A stretch of 64,000 nucleotides of DNA, taken from contig CAZSKN010000009.1 in assembly GCA_964607445.1 (NCBI GenBank), positions 1 to 64,000 on the forward strand. Direction: 5' to 3'. A model generated the notes under the pieces. It did no database searches. It had not been told where the DNA came from and saw nothing but the letters and a program-made list of their open reading frames with translations. The DNA comes from CALCKU01 sp964607445 (GTDB lineage Bacteria > Pseudomonadota > Alphaproteobacteria > Caulobacterales > Maricaulaceae). Below, piece after piece: positions 53,641 to 63,177 of this stretch. A program made the translations under genes and the position numbers. Position 1 is the stretch's first letter; each line of letters opens with the position of its first letter.

Positions 53641-54434
53641 GTGTGGAAATACATTCATCTGCCTTTATTGATCCGAAGGCCGACTTGGATACGGGTGTGA
53701 AAATTGGCCCTCTATGTGTGGTGGGGCCGAATGTGAAACTTGGTAAAAATGTAGAGCTTGTCGCACAGGTTAACTTGGCGGGACATACCGTTATTGGGGA
53801 GGGGTGTAAATTATATCCCTTTGTATCTATGGGGCATCCTCCACAAGATTTTAAGCATAAGGGCGGGGACGTCAGCATTCGCATAGGCGCACGTAATGTA
53901 TTTCGGGAACTGGTTAATATTCATCCGGGTACGGACACAGGGAAACCTGAAACGATAATTGGCGATGATTGTTATTTTATGGTGGGGACGCATTTAGCGC
54001 ATGAAGGTCATGTCGGAAACCATGTGGTTGTATCGAACGGAGCGCAAATCGGGGGATGTGTGACAATTGGCGATAATGCCGTTTTGGGAGGGCTTTGCGC
54101 TGTGCATCAATATACGCGCATTGGGACCCATGCTTTTATTGGTGGTATGGCAACGGTCACGGCTGACGTTATTCCTTATGGATCTGTGATTGGGAATACG
54201 GCCCGTTTAGCAGGATTGAATATAGTCGGTCTAAAGCGTCGCGGCTTTGATCGTCGTACGATTCAGGATTTGCGATCGGCTTATAGATTGCTTTTTGCAC
54301 AAGAAGGTACATTTGCTGAGAGATTGGCCGACACAGCTCGCTTATATAAGGACAAAGCTTTGGTCATGGAGATTGTCGAATTTATTCGCGATCAGGAGAA
54401 ACGCCGTATTTGTATGCCGCAAAATGGGGTGTAG
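53637..54434 (+). CDS. lpxA: UDP-N-acetylglucosamine acyltransferase
   Basis: A 265-residue left-handed beta-helix enzyme for the first step of lipid A synthesis. Marks are GPLCVVGPNVKLG, GHPPQDFKHKG, RIGARNVFRELVNIHPGT, and the catalytic His in HLAHEGHVGN. The C-terminal helical part (KRRGFDRRTIQDLRSAYR) is typical. Coupled to fabZ by ATGA. Confidence 0.97.
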   Translation: MSVEIHSSAFIDPKADLDTGVKIGPLCVVGPNVKLGKNVELVAQVNLAGHTVIGEGCKLYPFVSMGHPPQDFKHKGGDVSIRIGARNVFRELVNIHPGTDTGKPETIIGDDCYFMVGTHLAHEGHVGNHVVVSNGAQIGGCVTIGDNAVLGGLCAVHQYTRIGTHAFIGGMATVTADVIPYGSVIGNTARLAGLNIVGLKRRGFDRRTIQDLRSAYRLLFAQEGTFAERLADTARLYKDKALVMEIVEFIRDQEKRRICMPQNGV

Positions 54435-54436
54435 AT

Positions 54437-55300
54437 ATGAAGGTTGGATTGATAGCCGGGCAAGGTGCGTTACCGCGCCATGTCGTTCTAGGGGCACATG
54501 CGGCTGATATAAATATATGTGTTGCGACCATTTCCGGCTTTGCTGACACTGATGCTTTTTTAAACTTGGACCGTGCGATAACAAGCCAGTCATTTGGGCT
54601 CGCTGAATTTGGTAAAATTACACGCTATTTTTCAACTCACGCCTGTACTCATATTTGCTTTGCAGGATATGTAAAACGTCCGAATTTTTTAACTCTGAAA
54701 CCTGATATGAAAGGGTTGCGGCGATTGCCAGGTGCTATCAAGGCCGCGCAAGACGGAGATAATGCCTTGTTATCTTATGTATTGAATATTTTTGAAGACG
54801 ATGGATTTGAAATCATTTCTCCACAAGATTTATGCAAGCATTTGTTACTCCCCGAAGGGCATTTAGGCGCTGTTCGTATGGGCAAAGCGCACCGCGATGA
54901 TGCCCAAAAGGCCTGCGAAATTGCGCGGGAAATTGGACGCCTTGATATTGGACAGGGAGCCGTCGTGTGCCGTGGTCTTGTATTGGCTGTTGAAGCGCAA
55001 GAAGGTACTGATGCCATGTTAGAGCGGGTCTCAGCTCTGTCACCGTCGATTAGAGGCGTAAATGCTAACGGGTCGGAAGGCCGCGCTGGCGTACTCGCAA
55101 AGATGATTAAACCGGGCCAAGAAACCCGCGTGGATTTACCCGTTATAGGCGTTGAAACTGTGAATCATGCCGCCCAAGCCGGGTTGGCAGGTATAGTGGC
55201 CGAGGGGGGGCGTGCTTTCGTGATAGACCATGACGCGGTCATAAATGCAGCAAACACGGTCGGTATGTTTATTGCCGGGCTGCCGACATTGAAATCATGA
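54437..55300 (+). CDS. lpxI: UDP-2,3-diacylglucosamine diphosphatase LpxI
   Basis: A 287-residue enzyme of the DUF1009 family that replaces LpxH in alphaproteobacteria. It makes lipid X by attack on the alpha-phosphate. Marks are GLIAGQGALPRHV, CFAGYVKRPNF, DGDNALLSYV, and EGTDAMLERV. The ATG at 54437 follows the lpxA stop by 2 bp. It overlaps lpxB as ATGA. Confidence 0.95.
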   Translation: MKVGLIAGQGALPRHVVLGAHAADINICVATISGFADTDAFLNLDRAITSQSFGLAEFGKITRYFSTHACTHICFAGYVKRPNFLTLKPDMKGLRRLPGAIKAAQDGDNALLSYVLNIFEDDGFEIISPQDLCKHLLLPEGHLGAVRMGKAHRDDAQKACEIAREIGRLDIGQGAVVCRGLVLAVEAQEGTDAMLERVSALSPSIRGVNANGSEGRAGVLAKMIKPGQETRVDLPVIGVETVNHAAQAGLAGIVAEGGRAFVIDHDAVINAANTVGMFIAGLPTLKS

Positions 55301-56445
55301 CATCTGTTTTCATTGTCGCAGTCGAAAGCTCTGGCGATATACTGGGGGCAAATTTGATAAAGGCTTTACGGGCTGAACATAAGACCATTGAAATTACGGG
55401 TGTTGGCGGAAGCGCTATGGCGGCACAGGGAATCAAGACAGATATAGATGTGTCTGATCTTGCAGTTCTCGGGTTTATTGAAGCCTTAAAAATTTACCCA
55501 CTTGTATTAGAGCGGGTGAAGCAAGTCTCTGATATGATTTTGACCGAAAATCCCATGCAGGTAGTCCTAATCGACAGTTGGGGGTTTATGATACGTGTGG
55601 CGAGGACTTTGAAAAGGGCGGGCTATAAAGGCCGTATTGTGAAATATGTTGCTCCTCAAGTTTGGGCTATGCGTGAAGGTCGGGCCAAGTTACTAGCTAA
55701 ATCTGTTGATCATTTATTGAGTTTACATAGTTTCGACGCCCCGTTTTTTGAAAAACATGGACTTGAAACGACCTATATTGGCAATCCCGTTTTTGAAGAG
55801 GATTTTGATCAAGGTGATGGGATGTCGCTTCGTGCCAAACATAACATTTCGAAAAATACGAAAATCATAGCCGTTTTGTTTGGGAGTCGATTATCTGAGG
55901 TTCAAACGCTTGCCGAACCGTTCGCACAGGCAATTACGAATATTAAGGCGCTTTATAAGGATGTTTGTTTCATTAGTCCGGTATCTGAAGCGATTGCGAC
56001 CGATGTTGGGGCTGCGGCAGGGCATGATTTGCGATTGCAAAATGTCATATTGTTACCCGAAGCCCGTAAATGGGACATATTTGATGCAGCCGATGTGGCT
56101 TTGTCATGTTCGGGAACTGTCACAACGCAATTGGCCTGTATGGGGGTGCCAAGCGTTGTTGCTTATAAGCTTAATCCGGTAACTTATTTTTTCGCCAAAT
56201 GGCTCTATAAACCCAAATATATCTCTATCGTAAATATAGCTGCCAAGCGTTGTCTTATGCCTGAATTTATTCAACGTCATTGCACAGGTAAAAATTTATC
56301 GAATGCCGTGCATGCCTATTTGATTGATCCGGAAAAAAGTAAAAAAGCCGAAAAAGATTTACGCACTCAAACTCTTAAAATGGCAGGTCGGGGCGGCACG
56401 GGAAGTCTCCGTGCCGCGAAAGCTATATTGGCTTTGGAGAGGTAA
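55297..56445 (+). CDS. lpxB: Lipid-A-disaccharide synthase
   Basis: A 382-residue GT-B glycosyltransferase (GT19) which joins lipid X and UDP-diacylglucosamine. Marks are VAVESSGDILGANL, GVGGSAMAAQG, YVAPQVWAMREGRA, ALSCSGTVTTQLACMGVPSVV and VNIAAKRCLMPEFIQ. Last gene of the plus-strand envelope block. Its TAA is directly followed by the converging stop of gltA. Confidence 0.96.
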   Translation: MTSVFIVAVESSGDILGANLIKALRAEHKTIEITGVGGSAMAAQGIKTDIDVSDLAVLGFIEALKIYPLVLERVKQVSDMILTENPMQVVLIDSWGFMIRVARTLKRAGYKGRIVKYVAPQVWAMREGRAKLLAKSVDHLLSLHSFDAPFFEKHGLETTYIGNPVFEEDFDQGDGMSLRAKHNISKNTKIIAVLFGSRLSEVQTLAEPFAQAITNIKALYKDVCFISPVSEAIATDVGAAAGHDLRLQNVILLPEARKWDIFDAADVALSCSGTVTTQLACMGVPSVVAYKLNPVTYFFAKWLYKPKYISIVNIAAKRCLMPEFIQRHCTGKNLSNAVHAYLIDPEKSKKAEKDLRTQTLKMAGRGGTGSLRAAKAILALER

Positions 56446-57747
56446 TTATCTTTTACCAATGGGCACGAAATCGCGCGCTGTACGGCCTGAATAAAGCTGA
56501 CGAGGACGTCCAATCCGTTGACTAGGGTCTTCTAGCATTTCGTTCCATTGTGAAATCCATCCAACTGTTCGGGCCAGAGCAAAAAGAACCGTGAACATTG
56601 ATGTTGGGAAGCCTAATGCGCTCAAGACAATACCTGAGTAGAAATCTACATTTGGATAGAGTTTTTTGGCGACAAAATACTCGTCTTCAAGCGCGATTTT
56701 CTCGAGTTCTTTCGCGACATCTAAAATAGGATTTTTAAGGTCTAATTCCTCAAGAACCTCATGTGCGACTTTTTGCATTACACGCGATCGCGGATCGAAA
56801 TTTTTATAGACCCGATGTCCAAAACCCATCAGACGGAATGGATCCGATTTATCTTTTGCGCGTGCGATAAACTCTGGAATACGGTCCACAGTGCCGATTT
56901 CGCGCAACATGTTAAGACACGCTTCATTGGCACCGCCATGACTAGGACCCCATAAACATGCGACACCCGCAGCGATACAAGCATAAGGGTTTGCGCCCGA
57001 TGAGCCGGCAAGCCTGACGGTTGATGTTGAAGCATTTTGCTCATGATCCGCGTGAAGAATAAAGATTTTATCCATCGCGCGTTCGATAGTCGGACTGATC
57101 TTATATTTCTCAGCCGGAACACTAAAACACATATTCAGGAAATTACCTGCATATGATAGATTGTTATTTGGATACACATGCGGTTGGCCAATAGAGTATT
57201 TATACGTGCGGGCCGCCAATGTTGGCATTTTAGCGATTAGCCGATGGATGGCCATATTGCGGGCTTCATCTTCGGTTGTATGGGCATCGTCATGGTAAAA
57301 GCCAGAAAGGGCGCCCACAGTACCACATAACATGGCCATAGGATGTGCGTCGCGCCTATATCCGTGGAAAAAACTTTCAATTTGATCATGCAACATGGTG
57401 TGGTTGGTGACCGTCTCTGTAAATGTCTTGTTTTGTTCGGCATTCGGCAATTCGCCATTAATCAACAGATAGGCGACTTCAAGAAAGCTGGAATGCTCGG
57501 CCAATTGTTCGATAGGATATCCCCGGTACAGGAGCTGGCCCTTGCCGCCGTCAATATAGGTGATTTGTGATTCGGTTGAACATGTGGAGGTATACCCAGG
57601 ATCAAATGTGAAATGGCCGGATTGTTTGTAAAGGCTGCGTACATCAATGCCCGGAGCGCCAACCGACCCAGCATAAATAGGGAGATCATAGCTGTCCTGA
57701 CCAATGGTAATTTTGGCTGTACCTGTGTTTTTTATCTTATTTTCCAT
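56446..57747 (-). CDS. gltA: Citrate synthase
   Basis: A 433-residue type II (hexameric, Gram-negative) citrate synthase. The N-terminal region YTSTCSTESQITYIDG and active-site parts LWGPSHGGANEACLNML, LMGFGHRVYKNFDPR and NVDFYSGIVL (catalytic His and Asp) are present. Its first 11 bases overlap the end of gltX in another frame. It ends head-on against lpxB with no bases between the stop codons. Confidence 0.97.
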   Translation of the reverse strand: MENKIKNTGTAKITIGQDSYDLPIYAGSVGAPGIDVRSLYKQSGHFTFDPGYTSTCSTESQITYIDGGKGQLLYRGYPIEQLAEHSSFLEVAYLLINGELPNAEQNKTFTETVTNHTMLHDQIESFFHGYRRDAHPMAMLCGTVGALSGFYHDDAHTTEDEARNMAIHRLIAKMPTLAARTYKYSIGQPHVYPNNNLSYAGNFLNMCFSVPAEKYKISPTIERAMDKIFILHADHEQNASTSTVRLAGSSGANPYACIAAGVACLWGPSHGGANEACLNMLREIGTVDRIPEFIARAKDKSDPFRLMGFGHRVYKNFDPRSRVMQKVAHEVLEELDLKNPILDVAKELEKIALEDEYFVAKKLYPNVDFYSGIVLSALGFPTSMFTVLFALARTVGWISQWNEMLEDPSQRIGRPRQLYSGRTARDFVPIGKR

Positions 57748-59167
57748 GAGGGTCCTTTGTATCTCTTTTCACCGTTACGACATCTTGGAGTCTCGCCAAA
57801 GTTTCGCTCTTGCCAAGCAAAGCCAATACCCAAGATAAATCTGGGGAGGGCGCACCACCCGTCAAGGCTGCGCGAACAGGTTGACCGATTTTTCCAAAGC
57901 CGATGTCATTATCGGCCGCATATTTTGTCAGGACAGTTTGAAGTCTCTCCGCTGTCCATTGCGCTCCTTCTATAGCCTGGAGCTGTAAAATTAAAGTGCC
58001 TATATGTCCTATTGCGTCATTTTTTAGCGACTTTTTGGCTTTTCCTGTGATCTCTAATGGACGGTTAAGTATGAGATAGCGAGCCTGCTCTGCTAGTTCG
58101 ACTAAGGTTTTGGAACGTGGTTTCAATGTTGGCATAGCTAATTTGATTTTATCACGCAACTCTGGGGGTAAGGGTTGTGTATTGAGCGTTTCTAAAAAGG
58201 GTAATGCGGCGTCAAGCAACGCCGTATCGTCTGTATTCAAAACGTGTTGACCGTTGATAAAGTCCATCTTGTCAAAATCAAGTCGTGCAGGTGCATTATT
58301 GAGACCCTCCAAATTAAAATTCTCTATTGCAGCGTCGCCAAGAAAAATTTCAACGTCACCCCGTGCCCACCCCAATTTGAGGAGGTAATTTCGTAAGCCA
58401 GACGGTAAATACCCCATGTCTTTATAAGCTTCGATAGCTAAGGCGCCATGTCGTTTAGAGAGTTTCTTCCCGTCCGGCCCATGGATAAGCGGAACATGGG
58501 TCCAATTCGGTGTGTCCCATCCTAACGCGTGATAAATCAAACTTTGTCGGCCAGCATTTATAAGATGATCATCACCACGAATAACGTGGGTTATGCCCAT
58601 ATTATGATCATCAACGACGACCGCCAACATATATGTGGGGCTGCCGTCCGCTCTCAAGAGGACAAGATCATCAAAGTTTTCATTCTGCCATTTAACATCC
58701 CCTTGCACGTTGTCCTGAATATGGGTTTGACCATCGGGAACGCGAAAACGAATGGTATACGGCGCGTCTTTGATTAAGGTTTCATTACGGTAAGGACTTC
58801 TAAACGCATGTCCTTCAGCTCGGCTTGCTTCACGTAGGGTTTCCAGTTCTTGAGGGGTGCAATAACACCGGTAAGCGGCACCACGTTCAAGAAGTTCATG
58901 CGCGGTTTTCACATGTTCTGGCGCATTCGCGTGCTGGTAAACAACATCCCCGTCATGATCTAATCCCAGCCACGCCATTCCCTCCAAAATAGCGTGTGTG
59001 GCTTGTGGGGTTGAACGGGTTCTGTCGGTATCTTCGATACGGAGTTTAAAGTCACCTCCCATATGTCGTGCATATAGCCAGTTAAACAAGGCTGTGCGGG
59101 CACCACCAATATGTAAAAATCCTGTGGGGGAGGGGGCAAACCGAGTTATTACCTTTTGTGTCGTCAT
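57737..59167 (-). CDS. gltX: Glutamyl-tRNA synthetase
   Basis: A 476-residue class I synthetase. The HIGH motif appears as RFAPSPTGFLHIGGARTALF and the KMSKS motif as GKKLSKRHGA. WTHVPLIHGPDG precedes the latter as usual. It starts 18 bp from the divergent comEC and overlaps gltA by 11 bp. Alphaproteobacteria often have two GltX paralogues, one of them charging tRNA-Gln for amidation; which one this is cannot be told here. Confidence 0.96.
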   Translation of the reverse strand: MTTQKVITRFAPSPTGFLHIGGARTALFNWLYARHMGGDFKLRIEDTDRTRSTPQATHAILEGMAWLGLDHDGDVVYQHANAPEHVKTAHELLERGAAYRCYCTPQELETLREASRAEGHAFRSPYRNETLIKDAPYTIRFRVPDGQTHIQDNVQGDVKWQNENFDDLVLLRADGSPTYMLAVVVDDHNMGITHVIRGDDHLINAGRQSLIYHALGWDTPNWTHVPLIHGPDGKKLSKRHGALAIEAYKDMGYLPSGLRNYLLKLGWARGDVEIFLGDAAIENFNLEGLNNAPARLDFDKMDFINGQHVLNTDDTALLDAALPFLETLNTQPLPPELRDKIKLAMPTLKPRSKTLVELAEQARYLILNRPLEITGKAKKSLKNDAIGHIGTLILQLQAIEGAQWTAERLQTVLTKYAADNDIGFGKIGQPVRAALTGGAPSPDLSWVLALLGKSETLARLQDVVTVKRDTKDPHGK

Positions 59168-59185
59168 TTTTAAAAATTTGTCCTA

Positions 59186-61597
59186 ATGTGGGGCACGGGG
59201 GGCTTTCTATCACATATGAAGACGAAAATGCATAGGGCAAACGCCCAGAGCTCGCAGATTAATATCTCGGGTCAATCGCGCGAGACACCTCGGATATCAC
59301 ATCCGGGCTTTATACGGCATCTTATCAGAAGTGTGCAGGCGCAGTCTCGCCCTATGGCGTTTCAAAAGTTTGACGTTGCAGTCATTATGTTTGGCGCGGG
59401 AATCGGTGTCTATTTTTCTGCACCTTTTGAGCCATCCCTCAAATATTTAAGCCTATTCCTTGTTCTATTGGCGGGGGTGCTTTTAGGGACATACAGGCAG
59501 TTGGAAAAGCTTGAGTTTGAATCGCCCGCTTTGCACTCCAATCTCTCTAAAATCTTTATAGGGGTTTCGGTTCTGTTTTGTCTTCTATTAGGTGCCTTTC
59601 GGTCCGGATTACATTCGGCATCTGTGGCAACTTCGTTTCTAGAGAGTAAGCGTCAATCCTATGTCGTGACAGGGTGGGTCGAAGCTATTGAAACATCTGG
59701 ACGGGGGCACCGTTGGCGTTTGCGGGTCAAGAAGATTGAAAATAGATTCGGCGATATCATTACCCCTGTGCCGCGTAAAATCCGTGTAAGAGCTAATGGA
59801 GAGGGTATAGGTGTCGGGCAGGGCGTTAGGCTTAAGGCCTTGTTGACCTCCCCTCCGGGACCCGTTGTGCCGGGCGGTTATGATCCAGCGCGGCGTGCTT
59901 TTTTTCAAAATATCGGCGCTTACGGCTTTGCCATATCTGAGCCTGAGAGCGTGAAGGTGGACACGGATAATCTGCTCGAAACTACGGTGCGAGCGCTGGC
60001 CCGGTTTCGCTATAAATTGGCTGACAGGATATTAGTTACGGCACCAGAAGATACAGCCGGCTTGCAAGTCGCTCTGTTAACAGGGGTGCGTAGCTATATC
60101 CCGAAAGACCAAACAGAAGCTTTGCGCGATACGGGGCTTGCGCATGTTCTTGCTATATCTGGGCTGCATATGGGGTTGTTATCTGGGGGCGGTTATTATC
60201 TTGTTACCTTGTTTTTAGCAATGATTGCACCGCTGTCGCGACGTTTCGATGTCCGGAAATTTGCGGCGATCGCAGGCATGGGGCTGGCAACGGCTTATTT
60301 ATTATTATCGGGCGCGAGCGTGTCAACGCAACGGGCTTATATTATGGCCATTATTGTATTTCTTGCGGTGATTTTAGACAGGCGAGCGTTTTCCATGCGC
60401 TCCGTTGCGGTCGCGGCAGCCGTAACATTATGGCTGCATCCCGAAAGCCTCATATCTGCCGGATTTCAAATGTCTTTTTCGGCCGCAGCAGCGCTTGTGG
60501 CTTTTTATGGATATTGGCAAAATTTCAAGCAGGAACGCTATGGTCACTTACCCTATAAAACCGGGTGGGCCGTTAAGATAGGTCGTAATCTGAGTGCCGT
60601 GACAACAACAAGTTTTGTCGCTGGTGGTGCCACAGGTGGATTTGCCATGTTACATTTCAATCGCATTGCTAATTACGGATTGATCGGGAATATGCTGGCT
60701 ATGCCGGTTTTCACCGCCATAGTTATGCCGGCAGCTTTAATGTCATTTTTGCTAATGCCTTTTGGCGCCGAGGCATTTGGCCTTAAAATTATGGGCGCCG
60801 GCTTGGATTTTATCTTGGTTATAGCCTATTGGGTGACAGATTTGAAAGGCGCTATTAGTCATATTCGGTCGGCACCGGGGTTTGTTATTGGACTTTTTGG
60901 ACTCGGGTTCACCGCCCTATGTATTGGATCTTGGTGGTTTAAATGGGCTGGAATGAGCCTGATTACGATGTGTTTTGTGATTTGGGGCGTGTCACCTCAA
61001 CCTGATTTACGAATTTCGGATAGTGGGCAAATTGCCTTTTGGGACAGTCATATTGCGAGTCAGGTCGGGGGTCAGTCACGTCATTTCACCGATAACTCAT
61101 CCGGTACGCTTTATGTGGGGCGCAAAAGATCGGATCGGTATGGGCGCGAGCAATTTATGCAACGTGCGGGTAAAGTCGGCGCACAAACCCGAAGCTATAT
61201 GGATACACGCGCTTTGTGTGATGGTTTGGCTTGTCGGTTTGATTTGAAAGGTCGTACGATTTCTGTGGTGTCCCACCCTGAGGCCCTGATTGAAGAATGT
61301 GAAGCCTCTGATCTTGTTGTTCTTACAACACGCGAAGCGGGGCCGCGTATTCGACGTCACTGCAAGGCCGTATTGCGCGATGGTCGTGATTTTTCGAATA
61401 CAGGCGCGGCAGATATTTATATTTTGGAAAATAAGGGTAATGTAGAATCCCGGGCCCCCGATCAAAATCGGAATACGGCATATGCCGTAAAACCTTCACA
61501 GATGTTTCGTATCGAGGTTTCAAATACGAAAGCGCGACAGGCGCGTCCGTGGTCGCGGGGGTGGGCTGAACATCTAAAGCAAAGACAGAGGAATTAG
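59186..61597 (+). CDS. comEC: ComEC/Rec2 family DNA-uptake channel protein
   Basis: About 803 residues, depending on the start (ATG at 59186, 59216 or 59228; none has a good ribosome binding site). An N-terminal DUF4131-type part with two or three helices and an OB-like segment (residues about 55-250) precedes the Competence domain with the signature LAISGLHMGLLSGG and many helices to about residue 600. The soluble C-terminus corresponds in place to the metallo-beta-lactamase-like domain but lacks the HxHxDH motif, as in other alphaproteobacterial forms. It would import single-stranded DNA across the inner membrane. It is divergent from gltX and converges on lexA, as in Caulobacter-type gene order. 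Confidence 0.9.
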   Translation: MWGTGGFLSHMKTKMHRANAQSSQINISGQSRETPRISHPGFIRHLIRSVQAQSRPMAFQKFDVAVIMFGAGIGVYFSAPFEPSLKYLSLFLVLLAGVLLGTYRQLEKLEFESPALHSNLSKIFIGVSVLFCLLLGAFRSGLHSASVATSFLESKRQSYVVTGWVEAIETSGRGHRWRLRVKKIENRFGDIITPVPRKIRVRANGEGIGVGQGVRLKALLTSPPGPVVPGGYDPARRAFFQNIGAYGFAISEPESVKVDTDNLLETTVRALARFRYKLADRILVTAPEDTAGLQVALLTGVRSYIPKDQTEALRDTGLAHVLAISGLHMGLLSGGGYYLVTLFLAMIAPLSRRFDVRKFAAIAGMGLATAYLLLSGASVSTQRAYIMAIIVFLAVILDRRAFSMRSVAVAAAVTLWLHPESLISAGFQMSFSAAAALVAFYGYWQNFKQERYGHLPYKTGWAVKIGRNLSAVTTTSFVAGGATGGFAMLHFNRIANYGLIGNMLAMPVFTAIVMPAALMSFLLMPFGAEAFGLKIMGAGLDFILVIAYWVTDLKGAISHIRSAPGFVIGLFGLGFTALCIGSWWFKWAGMSLITMCFVIWGVSPQPDLRISDSGQIAFWDSHIASQVGGQSRHFTDNSSGTLYVGRKRSDRYGREQFMQRAGKVGAQTRSYMDTRALCDGLACRFDLKGRTISVVSHPEALIEECEASDLVVLTTREAGPRIRRHCKAVLRDGRDFSNTGAADIYILENKGNVESRAPDQNRNTAYAVKPSQMFRIEVSNTKARQARPWSRGWAEHLKQRQRN

Positions 61598-61632
61598 ACG
61601 CCGATTATATCTTGGATAAGATGTTACAGGCC

Positions 61633-62274
61633 CTAATGATACTTACGAATAAGTCCTACTAAAACACCTTGGATTTCAACGCGATCCGCGCCGAAAGTTC
61701 GCGTTGGGAAATCAGGATTTTCAGCAATAAGTTCAACCCCTTGTGAGGATTTATAAAGACGCTTTAATGTGGCTTCTTCTCGGTCAACAAGGGCGACTAC
61801 AATCTCATTATTGCGGGCTGTATTGGCTTTTTTAATAATCACAAGATCACCGTCTAAAATCCCAGCATTGATCATGGAATCGCCTTCTATCTCAAGTGCG
61901 TAATGATCCGGAGACATCATATTGGGCGGTACAGAAATCGTATTATAACTATCTTCCAAAGCCAAAATGGGATTTCCCGCAGCAATTTTACCGACAAATG
62001 GAATTTCATACTCATCATTGGCTGCCGTGACCGGTGTATCAATTATTGAATGCGCCGGGGCTGTTGGCAATTTAAGAACTTCCAAGGCACGTGCCTTATT
62101 GGGTAGTCGTCGGAGAAAACCGCGTTCTTCCAACGCTGTAATCAAGCGGTGAATGCCCGACTTGCTGGCTAGCCCTAAAGCATCTTTCATTTCATCATAA
62201 GAAGGCGGTACGCCCGACGCTTTAATCTTACGATCAATCAATAAAAGAAGATCTTTTTGTTTCTGCGTCAACAT
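61633..62274 (-). CDS. lexA: LexA repressor
   Basis: A 213-residue SOS repressor with autoprotease. The winged-helix DNA-binding domain is residues 1-70 (PPSYDEMKDALGLASKSGIH). The cleavage site is Ala99-Gly100 in GKIAAGNP, and the catalytic pair is Ser133 (EGDSMI) and Lys171 (EATLKRL). AAAGGA lies 6 nt before the ATG. An operator of the form GTTC-N7-GTTC lies 50-64 bp upstream, so it should repress itself, and it is the likely regulator of the small membrane ORF at 37528. Confidence 0.97.
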   Translation of the reverse strand: MLTQKQKDLLLLIDRKIKASGVPPSYDEMKDALGLASKSGIHRLITALEERGFLRRLPNKARALEVLKLPTAPAHSIIDTPVTAANDEYEIPFVGKIAAGNPILALEDSYNTISVPPNMMSPDHYALEIEGDSMINAGILDGDLVIIKKANTARNNEIVVALVDREEATLKRLYKSSQGVELIAENPDFPTRTFGADRVEIQGVLVGLIRKYH

Positions 62275-62323
62275 TACGAATCCTTTCGGGAATCAATTGA
62301 ACAAAATAGCAACATGTATATTT

Positions 62324-62338
62324 GTTCTATAGATGTTC
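62324..62338 (-). promoter_or_regulatory. LexA operator in the lexA promoter
   Basis: On the plus strand GTTC (62324-62327), TATAGAT, GTTC (62335-62338); in the sense of lexA, GAAC-N7-GAAC. It lies directly after TTGACA (62351-62346, minus strand), overlapping the likely -10. A degenerate second copy GAAC-N7-CAAC is at 62299-62313. The operator matches the known alphaproteobacterial LexA box. Confidence 0.88.
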
Positions 62339-62345
62339 TTCGCTC

Positions 62346-62351
62346 TGTCAA
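62346..62351 (-). promoter_or_regulatory. -35 element of the lexA promoter
   Basis: TTGACA on the minus strand. Downstream TAGAAC at 16 bp (or TATAGA at 14 bp) would be the -10; both are inside the LexA operator. The leader would be about 45 nt. Confidence 0.55.
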
Positions 62352-62373
62352 GGTGAGTAATATATGAAAAATC

Positions 62374-63177
62374 CTAATCCAATAATGCCCGCACCGCTAT
62401 CTCGACATCGTCTTGCCGCATCAAGCTTTCTCCGATTAGAAACCCTTGCGCGCCTTGCGTAGTCAAAGTTCGAATATGGGCGCGCGTAAATATACCGCTT
62501 TCGGCCACGAGCGTGGCATTTTCGGGTGCATCGGGGGCGAGGTGTTTGAATGTATCGAGTGAAGTTTCGAATGTGCGTAAATCGCGATTATTAATCCCGA
62601 TTAGTGTCGCGCCAAGGTTTACGGCGCGGGCCATTTCGGCTGCGTTATGGGTTTCGATAAGCGCGTCCATACCGAGTTCAACCGCTTCGGCTATTAAAGC
62701 GCGGGCTATATCATCATTAATCATCGCCAAAATCACGAGGATGCAATCTGCCCCCATTGCGCGTGACTCGGTGATTTGAATAGGGTCGAGCATAAAATCT
62801 TTACGCAGAAGTGGCAGGTTTGTAGCCCTGCGGACGGTTTTAAATATGTCAACACTGCCTTGAAACCCTGGTCCGTCGGTCAGCACAGAGAGGCACGCCG
62901 CCCCGCCATATGTAAAGGCCTGAGCAATAGCGGTAGGGTCAAATTTTTTGCGGATAATACCTTTAGACGGGCTGGCTTTTTTGACTTCGCAAATCAGGGC
63001 TGTTTTAGGGGCTGTTTGTAGCGCCTTGGTAAAGCCGCGCGGCGGGACTTGGCTACGCGCGATTTCGCGTAGGTCTTCGATAGAGATTTCATCTTTAAGT
63101 TGGGCTACCTCATTGACTTTATAGGCGGCAATTTTCTTGAGGACATCTGGTGCATCCATTAAGGTGTTACCGACCAT
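62374..63177 (-). CDS. trpC: Indole-3-glycerol phosphate synthase
   Basis: A 267-residue TIM-barrel enzyme of tryptophan synthesis. Marks are the catalytic Lys loop CEVKKASPSKG, DGPGFQGS, PLLRKDFMLDPIQI, IGINNRDLRTF and VAESGIFTRAH. It is a single-function TrpC, not fused to TrpF. GAGG lies 6 nt before the ATG at 63177; its start overlaps trpD by 11 bp. Confidence 0.97.
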   Translation of the reverse strand: MVGNTLMDAPDVLKKIAAYKVNEVAQLKDEISIEDLREIARSQVPPRGFTKALQTAPKTALICEVKKASPSKGIIRKKFDPTAIAQAFTYGGAACLSVLTDGPGFQGSVDIFKTVRRATNLPLLRKDFMLDPIQITESRAMGADCILVILAMINDDIARALIAEAVELGMDALIETHNAAEMARAVNLGATLIGINNRDLRTFETSLDTFKHLAPDAPENATLVAESGIFTRAHIRTLTTQGAQGFLIGESLMRQDDVEIAVRALLD

